Assembly: GCF_963259705.1 (NCBI RefSeq)
Contig: NC_081841.1
Location: forward strand, 115,418,979-115,482,978
Direction of reading: 5' to 3'
Source: Myotis daubentonii
Lineage: Eukaryota; Chordata; Mammalia; Chiroptera; Vespertilionidae
DNA length: 64,000 bases
This document shows positions 20,441-31,475 of this stretch, piece after piece; the stretch's first letter is position 1, and every line of letters starts with the position of its first letter. Both the position numbers and the translations under genes were made by a program. The notes below the pieces were generated by a model. The model did not search any database. It was not told where the DNA came from and saw nothing but the letters and a program-made list of their open reading frames with translations.

Positions 20441-22449
20441 CAGAGAGACTTCATCCTCTATAAATACTTCCCCAGAAATGTGAGAAGTAAAATTCAAAAA
20501 GGCACAAACATCCCAGGAACCCAAGTCTCCAAACAAAAATGTATTTCCTGTTTTCTCCTCCTCTTTGCCAATTTTGACCTTTACTGAGGTCAAATGTGAC
20601 TGGGCCATGTTTATAATTCATTAAGGATATAACAGACTTAAGATGCACACTTGATATAATTTGCTATTGCATATCATGTTTGTTAATATACCAAATTTAT
20701 CACTATCATCACCATTACATCACACTAACTCCATCGCCATCTCCACCACTACCCTTGTCTCCAATCTAAAACACATGCATTATATGTGGCTCCCTAATAC
20801 TGAAAGAAGCAATCTATTCCAAGCAATCTATTTCCTTTTAGCTCAAGACTGTTGTCACCTATCCCCAGTTGTCTTTCTGTATAAACTGTAGGGTTAGGAT
20901 GGCAGGTGATTGGTAACAGATATGGTCCTCAGACCTCTTAGTAAGCCCTAGAAGAAAGATGTGGCCAACATTTTCTGTGCACTCTCTTCAAAAAATGGAT
21001 ACTTGGGAGTGCTTGTCTTTATCTTCATTTGAGTTTTAAGTCTAACATTGAGACAATAGGAGTTACCCCTTAACCTAATGCCTCTTTTGGTCCAGCATAA
21101 TGTCTTTATTGAGTAAAGTAACTATTTAGATTTCTCTTTGACCAGAAGTAGAAATTTAACTACAGACTACTTTTCTGTCCCCTGATTTGAAAACAAACAA
21201 ACAAACAAACAAACAAACACTTTAGCAAGGAGGAATTATTTCTGTTGTTTTTGTCTTCACTGATTTGGTGCCACAGCATGGAACTCAGTGTTCTATTAAA
21301 AAATTCCCAGGTTTAGATCCCTCAGGTAGCTTTTGGGTTGCCATGAGGTGAAAAGGTGACTTGCCCTTTGTTTGGGATTATTTACTCTTTGTGTAAGTAT
21401 TGATAGCAAAAAAGGACAAGACAAGAGATCTTTTTGCAGTATTACTGGTACATATTTCTTATGTTAAATTGGAGATGTTAAATGTGACATCTCAGATCTG
21501 CTTACTTCATCTCATCCTCACAGCCAGCTTCTGTATGATAACAGAATACTCAAACAGCCCTGATTAAAACTCTGATGGGAAAGCTAGAAAAACGTATAGT
21601 AAAAACTTCCAGGCATTCACATATATTTTTAAAAGGAAGTTCTCTTACTCATTTGCACTGACTTTTCTTTGTTGGTCCCCACAGTTGACATCAATGTTTG
21701 TATTTAGATGATTCTGAGAAATCATACTTTTGTAAACAGCAGAGAGCAATTTTGCAATGTTCCCATTGTGGTGACTCAAACAGATATATGGTGACTAAAG
21801 CTACAAGCAGTGTTTAATCTGGTGCTTTAAAAATAGAAGATTCCAAATTATATTAGCTGGTTATCACTGATCTACAGTATTATATACAACTCAAATTTTT
21901 AAAAAATGATGATGTGAGTCTTCAGTTTGATCAAGATCTCTGTTTTTCCCACAGAATTGTGCCTTACAAAGATCAAAAGTAAATTTATATTTATGCTGCC
22001 AGGAAAGTCAGTTTTAAAGTTTCCTCTCTCAACTCCAAAGACAGTGTAATATACCCAAATTTTAAGTTTTTGTTGTTATCCTCTTTAGGAAACCTCATGG
22101 GTCTTCTAGTCCAGACTTCCAACAGAAATGTCATCTTCGTGAACCCATCTAATAAGAACAGAGTCTATTTGGATTTTAAGGAGCCAAAGGTTAAAATGTT
22201 GTTTTATCATAATAAGCTTCATAAGTACTTCTCTCTAACTCCTTCCCGATAGTCCTCATTTGCCCTCTAAAGCAATTAGCCTTAATGTTTTATTCCTCTA
22301 CATAATCACCTACAAAATATTTGAAGTTATCTATTTTGGTGACTGTTAATAATCATATTTGGCTTACAAGTTTGATGGGAGCAGAAAGAGAGACACAATT
22401 TATCTGTATGGGGAAATAAAATATAACCACTTTGGTTTGTTAGCAGGTA
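20441..22449. other. Unique intron sequence with a (CAAA)n microsatellite
   Basis: About 2 kb without recognisable genes or interspersed repeats. A perfect aaac/caaa microsatellite lies at about 21191-21220. Confidence 0.5.
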
Positions 22450-23644
22450 TCCTATCTAATAAAAGAGAAAAATGGTAATTGGCGTACGACGATACCCTTT
22501 TCATTGGCTAATCAGGGCTATATGCAAATTAACCGCCAACTAAGATTGGCAGTTAACTGCCAACAAGATGGCGGTTAATTTGCATATGTAGGCACAATGC
22601 AGGGAGGCAAAAGGGAAAGCAGGAAGAAGCCCCCTGCCACTGACAGTGATTGGAAACCCAGGGGGGAGCTAAGAGCTGGGGGGCAGGGCAAAGGCGGCCC
22701 TGGGGCCGCCTTTGCCCTGCCCCCCAGCCATGATTGGAGAATCAGGCGCCTTTGCCGCCCTGGCCAGTGATAGCAGGAAGTAGGGGTGGAGCCAGTGATG
22801 GGAGCTGGGCACGGTTGAAGCTGGCAGTCCCGGGAGCTAGGGGTCCCTTGCCTGGGCCTAAAGCGGAGCCCACAGTCATGGGGCTGCTGCCGCTGCGGGT
22901 CCCCGCTGCCCGGGCCGGAAGCCTAGGCCAGAGGTGTTAGGCCTGGGCAGGGGTGGAGCCTGCAACCGCGGGGAGCTGGGGGTCCCCTACCCAGGCCTGA
23001 CACCTCTGCCGGAGGCCTCAGGCCTGGTCAAGGGGCCGATCTGGTGATTGGTGATCAGAGGGTGATGAGGGTCAACTCCTCTGGCCGAGGCATCAGGCCT
23101 GGGCGGGGGGTGGAGCCGGGAGTTGGGGGGATATGATGGTCCCATTACCCAGGCCTGAAGCCTGGGTCAGAGGCGTCAGGCTTGGGCGGGGGGTGGAGCA
23201 AGCGATCAGAGGGAGATGGGGTCCCCTGCCCAGGCATGATTCCTGGGCCAGAGGCCTCAGGCCTGGGCGGGGGCCAGAGCCAGTGATCAGGGGGAGATGG
23301 GGGTCCCCTGTCCAAGCCTGACACCTCTGGCGGAGGCGTCAGGCCTGGGCAAGGGGCTGATCAGGCGATCGGAGGGTGATGGGGGTCTACGCCTCTGGCC
23401 GAGGCATCAGGCCTGGGCTGGGGGCAGAACCAGTGATGGGGGAAATGAGGGTCCCCTGCCCAGGCCTGACGCCTCTGTCAGAGGCGTCAGGCCTGGGCAA
23501 GGGGCCGATCCTGCGATTGGAGGGTGATGGGGGTCAACGCCTGAGGGCTCCCAGTATATGAGAGGGGGCAGGCTGGGCTGAGGGACATTCCCCTCCCCCC
23601 CACACACACACACAGTGCACGAATTTCGTGCACCGGGCCCCTAG
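22450..23644 (+). mobile_element. Helitron with palindrome and GC-rich tandem repeats
   Basis: 5' TCCTATCTAATAAAAGAG at 22450; 3' hairpin gtgcacgaatttcgtgcac followed by CGGGCCCCTAG, ending 23644, with A before and T after. The 5' part holds a nested palindrome (22520-22587). The 22930-23540 part is a tandem array of roughly 120-bp units ('caggcctgacacctctg', 'aggcctgggcgggg'). Its terminal hairpin is perfect, implying a young copy. No Rep/helicase frame. Confidence 0.93.
22520..22587. repeat. Nested palindrome within Helitron
   Basis: Outer arms atatgcaaattaaccgcc (22520-22537) and its exact complement (22570-22587); inner perfect palindrome ttggcagttaactgccaa (22546-22563). Both could extrude as a cruciform. 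The copy at 36255-36854 has the same structure; the 37790 copy lost the right outer arm. Confidence 0.9.
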
Positions 23645-24784
23645 TTGAAAATATATTTCATTTTATGATACATGCAAATTTGAAAACAACAGAATCACAG
23701 ATTCAGAGTTGGAATGAACTTTAGAGATCAGACAGGCCAGGTTTCCACTTATTCCTAGAATCTCCCTGGAGTATGACTGATGGATTACAGATATTCCAGC
23801 TCTGGATTGGAATCCTGACTCCACAGAGTGATACATTCCAGTGAGAACAACTTGGATTGCCTTCCAACTTGGGTTGGGGAAGAAACTTCCTTTCTGTGAT
23901 TTTTATATAAAAATTACAACTGCTGCTTTCTGAGACAGACCAAAGCAAGTCTGTGTCCTCAACAGGATCATTTTTAATCTTTCATGGCAGCTATTACAAT
24001 GGCTGCTTTTAGTAAAATTTTGATAAACAGGAAGAATCAATATCTGGCTATTTATATTACTAGGGTAGAATGATAGTTCTTGTATGACTCTCTATATAGA
24101 ATTGTGTGTATATATAGTCCAAACCTTTTTTTTTTTTTTAATGAAATTACTGAAACCTAGAGAGATGGGAAAGCTAGAAAAACATATAGTAAAAAGAATA
24201 CAAAACTGATTGCTGGCTGAAATGAACCTGACACCTCACTCACCAGACAGTCCAATTCTTATTACTGTGTCTTTGGAGGAAAGTTAGTTTGAAATGCATT
24301 TGTTCAATCAATAATTGCACGCACACATCTAATCTCTGGGAACTAGCAAAGATTCAAGCAAAACAAAACAAACTACATTGTGAAATCTCAAGTAAAAGAA
24401 AATCTTGTATAAGAGTACTGCATTAAGGAGATTGAGTTCCAGTTCTGGTTTCTCCACTAACTAGTAGCATAATATAGTCACACTGCCACTTTGGGCCTTA
24501 GTTTTCTTTTCTATGTTGTGCTTGTGTGCTGGATTCTGAGACTGTACAGAAGCCCAGTAGCAAAACATACCACAGAAGTACTGAACAATTTTTTTCTCAT
24601 TGATAAATAAGTTCAAAATTTCCCACAAGCTCTAAAATCCAGTGCATGAATCATATTTTATTCAGTTCTGATATATTTCTTTTTTCAAAATGGTGGTGGT
24701 GGCCATCATCAGCTTCCCAATCTTATATAAGCTCACAAAAGGTATTTATTTATGAAAGTATCACCAAAATCAAGATATAGGACA

Positions 24785-24960
24785 GAGTTGACAAACTGTG
24801 GCCTAGAGGCCAAATCTGGCCCATTGACAGCTTTTCTAGTTTCAGTGCAACACAGTGTTACCCAATCATCAATTGAAAACCCTAAATTATTTGTTCTCTG
24901 ACACTTTACAGAATACGTATGATGGTAGTTGTAGATTTTAATAGATGTTCTTTATCAAAT
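24785..24960. repeat. Probable ancient hAT/Charlie-type fragment
   Basis: 'gttgacaaactgtggcctag' and 'ccaaatctggcccattgaca' resemble ancient mammalian hAT repeats. Family and limits are uncertain. Confidence 0.4.
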
Positions 24961-24969
24961 CAAGAAATT

Positions 24970-25560
24970 TCCCTTCTGCTTATGCTTTGCTGAACATTTT
25001 TATCATGATAAATTCTAAATTTCCCATAAGCTCTAAAATCCAGTACATGCATCATATTTTACATGTTAAATTTTGTCAAATGCATTTTCTGCATCTAATG
25101 TGAAGATATTTTCATTTTTCAATAATCTGCTGATATATTGATTGATTCTTAAATGTTGAAACAACCTTTTATTCCTAGGAAAACCAGCACTTGGTCATGA
25201 TTTTTTATCAGTGTATATATTACAGTATTTAATGTACTGTTTGTTGAGGATTTTTGTGCATATTCATAAGGTTTATGAGTTTGTAGTTCAGTTTTCCTTG
25301 TGTTATTTTTGTCTCAATTTTATCAGAATAATACTTGCCTCTTAAGTGTTTATTCCCCTTGTATTTTTGTGTTTGATTCACACTGGTATTTCTTCCTTAA
25401 ACATATGGTAGAATTTACCGCCAAGCAATTGTACCTAAAACTTTGTCAGAAGACTTTTAACTATAAATTCACATTCCTAAATAACTATAGGACAATTCTA
25501 TATCGTCTTGAATCACTTTAGAAGTTTGTGTCTTTCAGGAAAAATGTCCAATTCATTTTA
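24970..25560 (-). mobile_element. Ancient L1 ORF2 fragment
   Basis: 'ttttgtcaaatgcattttct' and 'tttattcctaggaaaaccag' match the reverse complement of L1 ORF2 but with much divergence. The 5' limit is not clear. Confidence 0.5.
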
Positions 25561-27579
25561 AATTACAAAATTTATGAGTACCAACCTGTTTATTTTATTA
25601 TCTTTATAAAATCTATATAATCTTTATTGATGGCACTTTTTCATTTCCAAAATTGATCATGTATATTTCTCTATTTATTTCTTGATCTTAATTCTAGCTA
25701 GAATGTTAAAAACTTTGACTATTTCAACTATCTAGATTCAGTTTTTATTGTTTGTTTTCTCAAGTTCTACATTTTAAAAATCAGTGATTACTGCTGTTAT
25801 CTTTTTTTATTTTCTTATGAATGTTTTGGGCTTAATTGCTTCTTTTTTTTCACAGCATCATAGTTAAAACTGCGATCACTATTTGAGACACTTATTGATT
25901 TCTAGTAAAGCATTTAGACTTATAAATTTCATTCTAAGTACAACAATAGCTTATTTGGTTGTACTTTTATTTTCAATCAATTCAAAATATTTTCTATTTT
26001 ATTTTGTTTTGTTTTTTCATTACCATTTATCCACACTATGCCCTTTCCCACCTCCACCAATTTCTTTTTGACCAAGAGTTATTAAAGGTGTGTTTTTTAA
26101 TTGAAAAATACTTGGTGTCTGTTGACCTGGTGATCGGGGAGGGGGACAGAAAGTTTTTCTGTTGTCCCAGTCAAGGGAGACTTAGGTAGGCCTATACCTG
26201 GGCATTGGAGATGTAGTTTCTCAATGATCCACACCTTTTTCTTATGTCAGTAAATCTTTGCAGGTCATGTGCAGAAGTGGGTTTCTTGATCTTCCCACTT
26301 TGGTAGAAAATCTTTAATGATATTGGTGCAAACCCTAAGCTCAAGGATGTTTCCTACTTTTCCAATAGGGCTAATGTGTTTTGTTCCTTAGGGGACAGGA
26401 ACATGTCCTTCCCCTAGAATCAGCCTCTTGAACAGTGAATGGGATCTATGGAAGAGTACGCACATAGGTGTAAATTCTCTTGTGTCTGTGTCCCAAGGGT
26501 TTTATCCTATTATGCTAGCTCACATGCAGCCTTTAGTTCGTTTAAAACATCTTTCTGAAATTTTCTTACTCCTTTGTATAATGCCAGTGTCTCTTACCAT
26601 TCCACTCTGCCACAGGTAACCTAAAACATTGTGGCTCTCTTTGGAAGAACCTGCTTTTCCTTCAAGTATAGGCTCCTTGGTGTCTTATCTCTTTAATGGG
26701 TTCATGAAACATTATGTTTTTATAGTTAATGTGACTTTTCTTGCTTTTAGTGTCAAACAGATGTGAAGCTCTGTGCTACATATTTGACTTTCCAGGCTAT
26801 CATTTTCTTAAAGGAATGTCATTGTTTGTTTGTATTAATGTACTTATGAAATTATATTTATTCTTTTAATATTTTCTGATTATAGATACTTTGATATATC
26901 CTTCTCCTCATTAGGCTATAAAAACAGACTTACAAAACTTTATTAAGATTATGAAAATAGAGTAATGACATATAGTGATATTTTACAATTACGTCTTAGA
27001 TTGAAATAGACAAAACACATTTCCTATAAAAAATATGACCATAATAAAGAAAAGGGATTTTTATTTTTTCTGGTTGTAGCTTTAAAGCTATCGCACATTT
27101 AAATGAAGTACCAGGAATGTTATAGTCGCCTTTTGTCTACATCTGAAATCAGATCTTCAAGGTGCTAATTGCTTACAAAATCACAACAAAGTACCCTGTT
27201 TAATGGTATTAAGCTGGATATCTTTAGTAGATATACTGTTTTTTACTTGGGATGAAGAATATCTTAAAATATTTATTTACAAATAAATGTTATATTTTCC
27301 ATAAAAATATACAATTAAAGAGAAATTACATTTTGATTAAGAATTTCACATTCTTATGAATTTTTCAAATACTATGTAAAAGGAAGTTAAGCTGCCCTAA
27401 CAGCATTCTCTACAATTAGCTGAGAGTTCTGAAATCTGTCTGGGACTCAATATTATTACCTCTAGTAATAGATGCTGTATCTAGTATATAACTACATGGT
27501 CTCTTATAGCTCCAAGATTTTATACTTCTTAAATTGGAAATCTGTTTTTAGTAATTTTATTGAAAATTACACTGACAAT

Positions 27580-27599
27580 AAACCTCTTCATAATTGCAG
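27580..27599 (+). promoter_or_regulatory. Splice acceptor of the TRPC4 exon
   Basis: aacctcttcataattgcag ends in AG at 27598-27599, with a short pyrimidine tract. Reading resumes with the last two bases of a split Gly codon. Confidence 0.9.
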
Positions 27600-27739
27600 G
27601 TTTCATATGGGGAGAAATAAAACAAATGTGGGATGGCGGACTTCAAGATTATATCCATGATTGGTGGAATCTAATGGATTTTGTGATGAACTCCTTATAT
27701 TTAGCAACAATCTCCTTGAAAATTGTTGCATTTGTAAAG
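27600..27739 (+). CDS. TRPC4: TRPC4 internal exon (S2-S3 region of the cation channel)
   Basis: The exon encodes (G)[18 protein letters not shown], then [20 protein letters not shown], then LKIVAFVK. I recognise this as TRPC4 rather than TRPC5, which has [29 protein letters not shown]4 is a receptor-activated, calcium-permeable plasma-membrane channel. In human numbering (from memory) this is about residues 412-458, the end of S2, the S2-S3 loop and S3. It includes the residues reported to hold a cytosolic-side calcium ion (E417, Q420, N435, D438), all present here. The acceptor is ctcttcataattgcag|GT and the donor is AAG|GTAAAT. The exon starts in phase 1 and ends in phase 0, and its 140 bp read without a stop, so it appears functional. 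No other TRPC4 exon is seen in the window, which fits a gene with very long introns. Confidence 0.95.
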
Positions 27740-27745
27740 GTAAAT
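27740..27745 (+). promoter_or_regulatory. Splice donor of the TRPC4 exon
   Basis: GTAAAT directly after AAG at 27737-27739 is a strong donor match. Confidence 0.9.
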
Positions 27746-28425
27746 ATTGTTTATGTTGTTGTAATGCATAAATTCTGATAAATATTGAGTTTATACCTTC
27801 AATTGCTATAAATTTTATTAATATTGTTACTTAGAGTATCATTTATCTGTATGTGATATTCATCAGCATATGACCTTAATGAGATAGATATAAATTACAT
27901 AGATAATGCATAATTTATAATCATAGAAAAAATTTAAAGAACAATTAGAAGTTGTCACCCAGTTTTCTTGTATCTAAATTGAATGATGCCTCAAAATTAT
28001 TCACAGTAATTCCTCCTGTTTCTAATCCTATCAATTTCTACTGAAATTCTACCTCAAGCACTTTAAATTTTGGCAAAATATCTATTTTTATCAGTTATAA
28101 CTATCTAATAAAATTACATAGTCAAATCAAAATATTACTCTTTCAAACCACTGAAGTTATTATTTCACTTTAAACTAACATAGTTTTATATTGTTAGAGC
28201 AAAATGTATATATTTTTCTCCTCATGCCATTCAACATGACAGTACTTGAAATCTCACACATTCATTACCCAATAATCTATACAGCATCAATATTATCCCA
28301 AATTACATAATTTATGTAAAATAAATTTTGTTCTGCAGTGATAATTGGGATTATTTTGTATTTGAGGGATGTTTTTCAAACCAAAGTATTGTCATCTCCT
28401 CCTTCCTGCCTTTCTTTTTCCTCTT
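27740..28425. other. Unique intron sequence downstream of the exon
   Basis: AT-rich, no repeat recognised. Confidence 0.5.
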
Positions 28426-28565
28426 TCCTCTCTCTGTTTTTGAAATTTTATTTCATTTTATTGTTGACAGTATTACAGATATCCCCCAACCTCCCACTCT
28501 TACCCTCTTCTCCCAGCCTCTGCTCCACCCCAGGCCTTCATCACACTATTGTGTGTGTCCATTGG

Positions 28566-28613
<48 letters not shown>

Positions 28614-28703
28614 TTTGTCTCTCCCACTCTACTCTGAGATTTGTCAGTTTTTCCATGCCTTCATGTCTCTAAACTTACTTTGTTTGTCAGTTCATTATGT
28701 TCA
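28426..28703 (-). mobile_element. L1 (c), 3' UTR
   Basis: Minus-strand L1 3' end ('tattgttgacagtattacag', 'actattgtgtgtgtccattgg'). It is cut by three tandem Helitrons at 28704 and resumes exactly at 30827. Confidence 0.88.
28568..28610. repeat. (AT)n microsatellite
   Basis: About 21 perfect AT units within the L1 3' UTR. Confidence 0.98.
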
Positions 28704-29241
28704 CTAGAGGCCCAGTGCACAAAATTTGTGCACAGGGGTGGGAAGGGCTTCCCCAGGACCTTTTGGGGGATGTCTGACTGCTAGTTTAGGCCCAATCTAC
28801 AGGGATCAGGATGGGGCTAAACTGGCAGTCAAACATCCCTCTCACAATCTGGGACAGGGGGCGGCCTGATTGCCCCTAACCACTCCCTCAGGGGCTGGGC
28901 CAGCCGGGGTGAGGACCAATTGGGGAGTTGGAGCGCCGCCCCCTGTCATGCACAGAGCAGGGCGGATCGGGAGGTTGCGATGCCACCCTCAGTCACACTC
29001 AGGGTAGGGCCGATTGGGAGGTTGGGGCATTGACCCCTGTCCCTGCTAGACTGCCAGCCTGATCTCCCCTAACCACTTGCCTGCCTGCCTGATTGCCCCT
29101 AACCACTCTGCCTGCCTGCCTGATTTCCCCTAACCACTCCCTCAGGGGCTGGGCCAGCCGGGGTGAGGACTCAAGGTGCTCTGGTCTCTGGTCCTTCTGG
29201 TCATTTTACTGTTTTGAACACTGGGCTTTTATTATACAGGA
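28704..29241 (-). mobile_element. Helitron, unit 1 of a three-unit tandem array
   Basis: Minus orientation: CTAG at 28704-28707, hairpin gtgcacaaaatttgtgcac (28715-28733), 5' terminus the complement of TCCTGTATAATAAAAGCC ending at 29241. The interior has duplicated 'gcctgattgcccctaaccac' segments. Unit 2 starts at the next base. Confidence 0.92.
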
Positions 29242-30260
29242 CTAGAGGCCCGGTGCACATAAATTTGTGCACTCGGGGGGGAGGAAGTGGGAGGTCCCTC
29301 AGCCCGGCCCGTGCCCTCTCGCAGTCTGGGACCCCTCGGGAGATAACCACCTGCTGGCTTAGGCCTGCTCCTGGGTGGCAGAGGGCAGGCCCAATCCCTA
29401 GGTGCAACCCCTGGTCGGGCTCAGAGCAGGGCCGATTGGAGAGTTGGGGTGCCGCCCCCTGTCATGCACAGAGCAGGATGGATCGGGAGGTTGCGATGCC
29501 ACCCTCAGTCACGCTCAGGGTAGGGCCGATGGGGGGGTTGGGGCACCCCCCCCCCGTCACACTCAAGGCAGGGTCGATGGGGAGGTTGTGGCACCACCAC
29601 CTGTCACTCACAGAGCAGGGCCGATCAGGGGGTTTGGGTGCTGCCCCCTGTCACTCACAGAGCAGGGCCCATCAGGGGGGTTGGGGCTCCATACCCTGTC
29701 ACGCCCAGAGCAGGGTTGATCAGGGGGTTGGGGAGATCCCCCCTGTCATGCACAGAGCAGGGCCGAAGAGGGGGTTGAGGAGATCCCCTCCTGTCACTCA
29801 CAGAGTAGGGGTGATAGGGGAGTTGGGGCACCGCCCCCTGTCACACACAGAGCAGGGCGGATCAGGGGGTTGGAGCGCTGCACCCTGTCACACTCAGGGC
29901 AGGGCCGATGGGGAGGTTATGGCTCTACCCCGTCACACACAGAGCAGGACCAGTGGGGGCGGTGGGGGTTGGGGCGCCGCACCCTGTCACACACAGAGCC
30001 GCAGGGCGATCAGGGGGTTGGGGAGCTCCCTGCTATCAGGCACAGAGCAGGGCTGATCAGGGGGTTGGGGTGCCTTCTCCATCACGAACAGAGGAGGGCG
30101 GATAGGGAGGTTGTGGCCCTGCCCCCTGTCACACACAGAGCCACAGGGCAATCAGGGGGTTTGGGCGCTGCCCCCTGTCATGCTGATCCCAGTGCCGGGA
30201 GGCCTTGCGGCTCCACTGATCCCGGTGCTGGGAGCCATATTACCCTTTTACTATATAGGA
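29242..30260 (-). mobile_element. Helitron, unit 2 (type B) with large minisatellite
   Basis: CTAG at 29242-29245, hairpin gtgcacataaatttgtgcac, 5' terminus the complement of TCCTATATAGTAAAAGGG ending at 30260. From about 29410 to 30180 it consists of tandem, imperfect units of about 45-50 bp built on 'cagagcagggccgat..ggggttgggg..cgccccctgtcac'. A long open frame through this array reads Gly/Ser/Pro-rich text and is a by-product of the repeat. Confidence 0.92.
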
Positions 30261-30826
30261 TAGAGGCCTGGTGCATGGGTGGGGGCCGGCTGGTTTGCCC
30301 TGAAGGGTGTCCTGGATCAGGGTGGGGGTCCCCACTGGGGTGTCTGGCCAGTCTGGGTGAGGGGCTGAGGGCTGTTTTCAGGCTGGCGGGTGACTGAAGC
30401 TCCCAACCGCTCCTTTTTTTCTTTTCTTTTTTTATTCTGGGCCAGCTTTAGCTCTGAGGCTTGGCTCCAGCTTTTAGGCCTTGGCTGCTGAAAGCAGGTA
30501 TCTGGTTTGTTTGGGTTCTATAATTGAAACACTCTTTCAACTCCAGCTCTGAGATCCTGGCTGGCTGAAAGCAGGTTTCTAGGGTTTTGTTTAGATTCTA
30601 TATTTGTAACAATGTTTCAAACTGCAAGCTCAGAGGCCGGCAGCGGCAGACGGGGAACGTTGGAGTCCTCCGTCACTGAAGCAAGCAAGCCTCATGTTCG
30701 CTTCAAGCTGCCTGGCTGCCGACCGCCATCTTGGCTGGCAGTTAATTTGCATATCACCCTGATTAGCCAATGGGAAGGGTAGCGGAGGTATGGCTAATTA
30801 CCACGTTTCTCTTTTATTAGATAGGA
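30261..30826 (-). mobile_element. Helitron, unit 3 (type A)
   Basis: Starts tagaggcctggtgcatggg (CTAG lacking its C) and ends with the complement of TCCTATCTAATAAAAGAG at 30826. The YY1-like GCCGCCATCTTGGC-type motif is near 30722. The host L1 reads ..tatgttca|ttagactccac.. across 28703/30827, so the whole array occupies a single A-T site. Confidence 0.92.
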
Positions 30827-31475
30827 TTAGACTCCACTTAAAAGTGAGATCATGTGATATTTGTCTTTCTCTGACTGGCTTATTATACTCAGCATAATAC
30901 TCTCCAGGTTCATCCAAGCTGACACAAAAGGTAAAAAAATTCTTTTATTTTACAGCTGCATAGTATTACATAGTGTAAATGTACCAGTGCTTTTATATCC
31001 ACTCATATATTGATGGGCACTTGGGCTGTTTCCAGATCTTAGCTAGTGTAAATAATGCTGTTAGGAACATAGGGGTGCATATATATTTTTTTTTTCTGAT
31101 TGTTGTTTCAGGATTCTTAAGGTATATTCCAAGAATTCGGATCACTGAGTCAAATGGCAGTTCTATTTTTATTTTTTTTATTTAAAATATATTTTTTATT
31201 GATTTCAGAGAGGAAAAAAGAGGGAGAGATAAAAACATCAATGATGAGAGAGAATCATTGATCACTATCTCCTGAACGTCCCCTACCAGAGATCGAGCCC
31301 ACACCCTAGGCATGTGCCCTAGCCGGGAATCGAACCTTAACCTCCTGGTTCATAGGTGAATGCTCAACCACTGAGCCACACTGGCAAGGCCCATTTTTAG
31401 TTTTTTGAAGAAACTCCATACTGTTATCCACAGTGGCTGCATCAGTCGGCATTCCCACCATTGGTGTACTAAAGG
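30827..31475 (-). mobile_element. L1 (c), ORF2 3' part
   Basis: Continuation of the L1 from 28703; a Ves SINE interrupts it at 31173-31390. Sequence runs to 'ccaccattggtgtactaaag', where orientation flips. Confidence 0.88.
31173..31390 (-). repeat. Ves SINE
   Basis: Minus strand, inside L1: 'gaggaaaaaagagggagaga', 'gaatgctcaaccactgagcc'. Short flanking duplication of the ctatttttat/ccatttttag type. Confidence 0.9.

Larger units (their letters stand above)
23645..27599. other. Repeat-poor TRPC4 intron upstream of the exon
   Basis: Mostly unique AT-rich sequence. Visible old repeats are a probable hAT/Charlie remnant near 24785-24960 ('acaaactgtggcctagaggc') and an old L1 ORF2 fragment near 24970-25560. 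No other exon recognised. Confidence 0.6.

Noticed and set aside
22070..22252. A 60-codon plus-strand frame upstream of the TRPC4 exon
   Set aside because: No resemblance to TRPC4 or other proteins I know, and no convincing splice sites around it.
28328..28672. 114- and 99-codon frames with Tyr-Ile repeats
   Set aside because: They cross an (AT)n microsatellite in an L1 3' UTR.
29163..30056. A 297-codon open frame on the plus strand
   Set aside because: It runs through a GC-rich minisatellite in a Helitron, with repeated Gly/Ser/Pro-rich text and no domain. The openness comes from the repeat unit.
29410..30180. Regular repeats that could suggest a CRISPR-like array
   Set aside because: Units are contiguous and imperfect with no unique spacers, in a mammalian Helitron.
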